This document shows positions 61,031 through 64,000 of a stretch of DNA of 64,000 nt, piece after piece; within the stretch, counting starts at the first letter, position 1, and each line of letters starts with the position of its first letter. The translations under genes and the position numbers were made by a program. The notes under the pieces were generated by a model that was given only the letters and a program-made list of their open reading frames with translations, searched no databases and was not told the DNA's origin. Where the stretch lies: the NCBI GenBank assembly GCA_013399895.1, contig VXBA01003137.1:1204463-1268462 (forward strand), written 5' to 3'. This DNA is from Serilophus lunatus. Its lineage: Eukaryota; Chordata; Aves; Passeriformes; Eurylaimidae.

Positions 61031-64000
61031 GTGAGAAACCTAAAATGTCTACTGATTGGTAAAGGGTTATGTGGTATGTGGGCAGCAGTCTAACACTTGT
61101 ATTCTACTTGTTAAAGCTGCTGCAGTAGGGCAAGTTGTTAAGACAGTCTATAATGATGAAATACAGAATGGTGTAAGAGCAGTAGCGGGCATTTGACTAA
61201 ACATTGTTTTTGTTTAACAAGGCTCTTCTCTTAGTTTGGTAGTTTTACTGTGTTTTCTAAAGATTTTACATACTGTAGGAATACTAGGCAACAGTCATTT
61301 AACTGGTATTTTTATGAAGGTTGTTAGATTTGAATTCATATGTCCCTGTGTAAGTATTCACCTGTTCTTAAAACCTATGGTCTCTATTGTTTTCAGTATA
61401 TAAATTGGTTCCATCCAAGTTCTCATAAAGACACAGATTGTAAATATTTTCTATACTTACAAAAAAGTATATTCAATAACAGTAACTTAAATTTCACTGT
61501 CCATTATGAAGAGTAAGTATAAAAATGCTTTCATTTTCCAAAAGTGTTGCTAAGATAGCCATGTAAATTTTGTAGTTTGGTTGTTGGTAGCAATAGAAAT
61601 ATAGATAACAATACGAACTGTATTTGCGGTTAAATAACTGTGATAAATAGCTGCAAGTAACTCTTTGGATACAACAGAAGGATAAGGGTAGGGAAAGCTA
61701 AATTTAATCATTTGGCTTAACATGAGTCTTGAAATTGATTTTTTTCCTGGTTTTGTTGTGTTTTTCTTACTCCATTGTTGTAGAACATCTGCATCCATTC
61801 TAGACTAGTCTTTTGCTAATGTAACAGAAAATGCATCACTTACTTTTCTTAGAATTATTTAAAGATTCATTTTGCATGTCTAAGCTTTTTCAGATCTTAA
61901 CAAATACATTTAGAATTAACTTTGACTAACGTTGGAAATTGTTTTTTTGCAAGACAAGCTTTCTTCACTGGTTTGATTTTGCGGAAAAATTCTGATGTAG
62001 TGAGGAAATGGGAAATTTTATTATAGGTATTTTTATTTTGTGAAAGATATTTGTGGAGCTTTTGGGAATGGGATTGAAGTAAAGAGTATTGCCTTCAATA
62101 AAACGATAAAGGTAATGGTTTCTTCTCTTATGGATTGTGAGAAGGAAACCTTTGAATTCTTTGAGTCAGTATGCAAAACACAACTGAGAACTAAAAGCAT
62201 TCTAAATGAAACAAGTGAGTATTAAAGAACAGCACTGCTTTGACTTAGTGACTACAAATTTCTGCATTTCTGCATTTGAATCTTAAGTTATAAATCTTCA
62301 ATGAAATCATCATAAAATTTGCAAGTCAGGTTTTAGCTAAGTATAGTTGTTCAGCAGGCTTTATTTCGAAACCAGAAAAATTAGTAACATTTGGAAATAG
62401 ACAATTTAAGTACTTTATGAAAGTGTTGATATCGTCTAATTTCAAATTATATGTCATCTTCTTTATCTGTTCAGGATATTTGCAGTATTTTATTTGAAAA
62501 AATCTCTCCCATTAGAGAAGAGATTCAGGAACAGGAGGTGAATGTAAGTGTTAGGGATGGTAATAAAGTGTTTGTTAATATTCTGAGTGTTGTATAAAAG
62601 GCTTTTGAATATCATAAATGCCTTTTACTGATAACTTAAAAAATGTTAGCACTAGAAACTAGATTTACTATGAAGCAGAAATGTTTTTTCTTTGAGGTCG
62701 TCTGTATCTTTTCCTTTTGTATATGTACTGAAGTATTGTGAACACTATTTTACACCCAATTCAAAGAGTCCTGCTATACAAATCATATTTGATTTCATAT
62801 GAAATAAGTATGATGATATTTTTATGAAGTACAGAAAAACAGCCAGTGAAGAAAATCAAAACCAACTGGAAGCCAAAATTTCTTCTTCTAGCTGAGTTCA
62901 GGTTTACTTCCCTCTTTTTTTAAATTTCTAGTGCTTTGAAGGCTCTTACTTTGCCAAAGGTAAATAAGTGAGTTAAAAGAACAAGGAATTTTGTTAGCCT
63001 GTAGACTCCTGTGCTTCTTCATTGAGAATATAAGAAAATTACTGGTGTACATTTCATCAGTAATTCCAGTATAACTGCTCTTTCACTGTTGGCAAGCCAG
63101 TCCTTTCTCTGAGCGCTTATCTGCCTGCTCAGCTGAGGCTCATTTAAGAGTGTCTGTTGGCTCAAAACCTTAGTTGAAATTCAAGGGTTTAGTTTGCAAG
63201 GATTGGAGTGAAAATGCACTACAAATAGCAAGGATGACTTTCTAAACCATTTGCACAAATAATGCAGTCTTGTCAGTAGCAATTTGCATTAGAATAATGC
63301 TAAAATCTGTGTCTGGTTTATTCGAAGAGCTTCCAGTGGAAAAATGTATTTCTGAGTTTGGGTATTTTTTCTCTTTTATTGGAAGAAAGGATGAGAATTA
63401 TCAAAATATCAAAAGATTACTTTCAAGTGCGACTCATTCACTTGGGAAGCCTTAGCCTTAGCCTTACTTCTGTAGGCAGAGCCTACTCTTTTCTCTAAAA
63501 AGGAGCATAAGAGCAAACCACAAATGCAAGAGTTGTATTAACTTGTCAAAAATCGAAGTGGGATTATTAATGCTTCTTTGAGTTGAAAATCTAGGAGAGG
63601 CATGCAGGAAATCAAAGTTAAAATTCTTTGAAAATAGATGGAAAAACCCCACCTGTCTACGTGATTCTAAACAAAAGGGAGAAAACCTTTGACGTTGAGC
63701 TGTATTGTATCTTTCAAAAATACCATTTTTTCTTGATTGATGTAGGCTTTTACTAAAGATTCTAGGAAATAGTCTCAAGAAAAATAGATGCTTGAGTGAA
63801 ATGATTTTAAAAATCCAAAAACTGTGCTGTCATGCTTATTCAGCATCTTGATTTCATTTAAATTCATTTCTTCCTCTGCTAGTCTTTCAGTCTCTGACAA
63901 AAAAGCATTGTCATTACAGCAGAGAAGATGTAGAATAGCAAACGACACAAACCTTTTTTCTCAACCATTTTAAAGGCTGACTTTTGAGAAGAGAATGTGA
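61031..64000 (+). other. CEP170: CEP170 intron 9 (5' part)
   Basis: AT-rich sequence after the GTGAGA donor. I searched for the expected next residues (VFGVDDNQDYN) and did not find them. The open frames here, including 62040-62225 and 63464-63778, are not protein-like in any way I recognise. No repeat family was identified. Confidence 0.8.

Overview
The window is nuclear DNA from a vertebrate, almost certainly a bird. Evidence: split genes with long AT-rich introns, many 5'-truncated CR1 LINE copies carrying the avian CR1 3' tail, an LTR relic whose end resembles avian ERVL-type LTRs, and a very GC-rich CpG island that contains an assembly gap. The species cannot be named from the sequence alone.

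Two recognised genes lie head to head. On the minus strand, positions 1-10039 hold the 5' part of SDCCAG8 (centrosomal/ciliary coiled-coil protein; first two coding exons at 9973-10039 and 1627-1791; the gene continues beyond position 1). On the plus strand, from the CpG island to the right edge, lies the 5' half of CEP170 (centrosomal protein with an N-terminal FHA domain; eight coding exons between 34749 and 61030, giving the first 583 residues; the gene continues beyond 64000). This matches the head-to-head arrangement of SDCCAG8 and CEP170 in human. The shared island at about 9.48-11.7 kb carries a strong ZNF143-type site, a perfect NRF1 palindrome and GC boxes, and is broken by 86 N. The non-coding first exon of CEP170 was not located and may lie in or beside this gap.

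Layout: 1-1626 SDCCAG8 intron 2; 1627-1791 exon 2; 1792-9972 intron 1; 9973-10039 exon 1; about 9480-11700 CpG island and bidirectional promoter; about 11.7-34.7 kb CEP170 intron 1 with four CR1 pieces and a candidate retropseudogene; 34708-61030 CEP170 coding exons, with more CR1 copies, an LTR relic and a pentanucleotide satellite in the introns; 61031-64000 intron. Both products act at centrioles and the ciliary base, so the shared promoter could co-express two parts of the same organelle.

The strongest unusual signal is the 610-base CEP170 intron at 45221-45830. It starts ATATCCTT and ends AC, the signature of a minor-spliceosome (U12-type) AT-AC intron, and it interrupts the FHA domain. 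Other points of interest are a start-stop upstream ORF just before the CEP170 start codon, a recurring (F/Y)xIE motif in CEP170, a probable retropseudogene (rare in birds), and a three-stage pentanucleotide array grown from a CR1 tail. No wholly new gene system was found.
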